The notes under the pieces: model-generated
Told to the model about the DNA's origin: nothing
Database searches by the model: none
The model's input: the letters and a program-made list of their open reading frames with translations, nothing else
From: Progne subis subis
Taxonomy: Eukaryota; Chordata; Aves; Passeriformes; Hirundinidae
Length of the DNA: 64,000 bases
NCBI GenBank assembly: GCA_022316685.1
Contig: JAKJHU010000026.1
Span: 186,001 to 250,000 of the forward strand
Direction of reading: 5' to 3'
Made by a program: the position numbers and the translations under genes
In this document: one piece after another, positions 61,703 through 64,000 of the stretch
Layout of the letters: every line of letters starts with the position of its first letter
Numbering within the stretch: position 1 is the first letter of the stretch

Positions 61703-62305
61703 TGTTTTTGGCCATCTGCCAATACTATTTAGTTATTAAATCCAAGGTGGAACCAAAAGACCACATTTAGGTAAAGATTTTTTAGAAAAGTATTTGAAAA
61801 GTGTGGATACTTAAATGTTATGATGAGAATATTAAGCCCTTCAAAAATCAGGAGACTTTGCTTCTTTATTATAGTATTTTACTAAAGGCATGCTAAAGAC
61901 CTAATGAAAAAATACAAAAATTAAAAACAGCAGACAAGGAAGAAAAAATTGCTTTATTCCCAAGAATTCCTATTTCCATAAACTCAGTCGCTTGTTTGAG
62001 GAGGTCTGTACAACTTCCTAGAGAGCAATTCCATTTGATGACAAGCCTACTACACTATGAGGTAAACAAAGCACATACTTCCAGAACTACACAGTTCTAC
62101 AGGTCAGGAAGAATCTTCCAGTAAGATAAGTTAGCTAAACTAATTAGTACCCTGATCTTTTCCTTCTCTTTCCCACTTCTCCGCCATTTTTACGTCCACC
62201 TGTAAATCATATGCTGATCAAATAATATAAAAACTATTAACTACTACTGAGTTTACTTGTCCTGCCTGTCTTATGATAACAGGGTAATAGCTGTAATTTT
62301 CTTTA

Positions 62306-62432
62306 AAAAAACAAACAAACAAACAAACAAAAAAACCAACCAACCAAACAAAAAACTCTACCAAACAAAAAAGCTCAACAAATCAACCTACCAAAAAACC
62401 AAACCAAAAGCTGCAAAACAAAACAAAAGCCA
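62306..62432. repeat. A/C-rich tract, (CAAA)n then (CCAA)n-like
   Basis: It starts with AAACAAACAAACAAACAAAC, passes into CCAACCAACCAAAC and then irregular AAACCAAACC and AAACAAAAC words. Confidence 0.85.
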
Positions 62433-63085
62433 ATGAAAAAGCTCACCCCAACTGTCTCATGATAAACATTATCTTCGTGGAATTACTAAAGAATCAAGTG
62501 AAAAAAGGCTGAATAAATAGAAAAGAATATTTTTACTAAGGGACATCTAGTAAAACACAAGGGTCCCACAGAATCAGTTGGATTTCTGTTACCAAATTCA
62601 ATGAGAGTACAACTGGGTTTTGCCTGGAGGAGATTACAAGATTACACTGCTTTTGAGATTAATATGCAAGTTATGTAATGTGCATACAAGAGAGGAATTT
62701 TTACATTTGACAGAAGTGCAACTAATTCCATATGTGTGTTTATACCGCAAAAGGAGAATATATGCATGCTTGCATTTCTTAAATATGTTCAAACTCTATT
62801 TTACTTATCTCTGCAAGGAGTTCTCTTAGAACTGATGCACTTTAGTAAATAAAACACTCTCAAAAATGTATTTCTACAAGTATTTGCTAGAAATCATCAG
62901 ACTGGATCAACTACCTGTGTTAAGAGATTGAATTAGCATCTTTCTTATTCATTGACAACATGATAAAATAGCAATTATGCCTTCCAGTCTGCCTACCCAT
63001 CCCCAAATTCCCATCCAGCCTTTTTTTTTGGCCTGCTATAACCAGTATCTCAGACCTCCTTCTTTGCTTTGGACACTATGTACAG

Positions 63086-63158
63086 TAAAAATAAACAAAA
63101 ACAAAACAAAACAAACAAACAAAAAACCCCAACAACAACAACAACAAAAAAGAAAACT
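63086..63158. repeat. A/C-rich tract, (CAAA)n and (CAA)n-like
   Basis: Short runs of AAACA, then AACAACAACAACAACAA, then AAAAAAGAAAA. It is similar to the two tracts to its left. Confidence 0.85.
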
Positions 63159-63686
63159 AAGCAAACCCCAAAATGTAAAAGCAATTTATATTGCAGACGC
63201 TTTGGCTCCTTGACAAACTTTGTTGCTCCAAGGTCTGTTCTGTCAATAGATCACCAACAATCTGTCATTTGGGGACCTGAAATATTTTCATTACCACTGA
63301 TCAAAAGCCAAGTAGTTCCTCCCTGGATATTTTTAGAGGGGAGAGAGTCTCAGGCAGAGTGATCCATCAGCAATGTCAGCCTGAGGACTCCAGTGGGCAG
63401 AATACAGCTGTGAAGGAAACCCTGCTCCTCCTCACTAGCCAGTTCTCCTCTGAGTAAGTAGATACAGAGCCTGCACACACAAACAGGAAAATCAGGTTCT
63501 TTGAAGTAGCTTTGCTCAGACAGCTTTCCAATAAAATGACACCAGTATGTTCAGGAGGTCAGAGACGCCAGGTCTCAAAAATCCTAGATGTCCCAAAATC
63601 CTAACAGGAGGTCAAGTTTACATTGCACTTCACAGTCACTGTTAGGTATAGCATATTCCTCAAATACTAGTGTTGCACTTGTTCAC

Positions 63687-63707
63687 AAAAAAAAAAAAAA
63701 AAAAAAA
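63687..63707. repeat. Poly(A) run, 21 bases
   Basis: A simple homopolymer following GTTCAC. Confidence 0.9.
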
Positions 63708-64000
63708 TGAGTACATAAATTTTATTCTGGAAATCAAACTAAATTACTTTGCATATCTCTGTGTAAAGTTTTATCCACTCTAAGCTAAATTGAAGGCATA
63801 AAACATGATCAAAACCTGGAATTTTCTTTTTACCACACAAAAACAGATGTCTCTGTTGAGTTCAAATACTGTTCTTCTAATACACATGAAATAGAAGAAA
63901 TATTTATTAATCACTACGAAAAATTCACATCTCTTCAGACTGACTGGCCAAAAAAACCCACAAAACAAACCAGCAAGACCTATACATGCACAGTATCTCC

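Larger units (their letters stand above)
61469..64000. other. AT-rich non-coding DNA with A/C-rich tracts, no gene seen
   Basis: Apart from three low-complexity A/C tracts and a 21-base poly(A) at 63687-63707, no gene, RNA or transposon could be supported up to the window end. Confidence 0.55.

Noticed and set aside
61227..61739. 170-codon plus-strand open frame
   Set aside because: It starts inside the solo LTR and runs through its edge into an A/C-rich low-complexity tract, so the reading is incidental.
1..64000. Search for CRISPR arrays, operons, phage or toxin-antitoxin modules
   Set aside because: No regularly spaced repeats, no dense coding and no ribosome-binding pattern were seen. 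CR1 and LTR content shows a bird-type nuclear genome.

Overview
The window looks like AT-rich, gene-poor vertebrate nuclear DNA, almost certainly avian. The main evidence is at least eleven fragments of CR1 LINE retrotransposons. They are recognisable from the 5'-truncated 3' end of the reverse-transcriptase frame, the conserved 3' UTR, and tails of the ATTCTRTG type. A clean solo LTR of retroviral type and A/C-rich microsatellites of the kind common in birds, especially songbirds, agree with this. No convincing protein-coding exon, tRNA, rRNA, CRISPR array or bacterial-type operon was found. The open reading frames are short, do not read as known proteins, and in several cases lie inside CR1, LTR or simple-repeat sequence. 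The region is best read as an intron of a large gene or an intergenic desert; the sequence does not say which.

Layout. 1-12.4 kb: unique AT-rich DNA with three old minus-strand CR1 pieces (about 2.78, 9.6 and 12.3 kb) and a probable minus-strand LTR (9107-9585) beside the second one. 12.4-22 kb: a plus-strand CR1 3' end (18.9-19.4 kb), an older possible LTR (about 20.13-20.5 kb), a polypurine tract, and a head-to-head inverted pair of CR1 ends (21.64-21.89 kb). 22-42 kb: a near-perfect tandem duplication of about 150 bp (23395-23694), a long old minus-strand CR1 (28.1-28.8 kb), perfect palindromes, and a CpG-retaining patch near 32.1 kb. 42-50 kb: the best-preserved minus-strand CR1 (41.93-42.67 kb), a hexanucleotide microsatellite of about 127 bp (45.35-45.47 kb), and a plus-strand CR1 (49.67-50.2 kb). 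50-57 kb: a strikingly CpG-rich patch (52.58-52.74 kb), a long poly(A) tract, and two CR1 copies in opposite orientation (54.6-54.96 kb plus, 55.74-56.63 kb minus). 57-64 kb: a 54-base poly(A) tract, a 412-bp solo LTR with an intact 6-bp target-site duplication (61051-61462), and three A/C-rich low-complexity tracts.

Nothing here amounts to a new biological system. The most checkable observations are the solo LTR with its exact duplication, the tandem duplication, the palindromes far longer than chance predicts, the inverted CR1 pair, and the patches of retained CpG that may mark conserved non-coding elements or unannotated exons. Repeat family calls come from memory of avian consensus sequences, not from a search.
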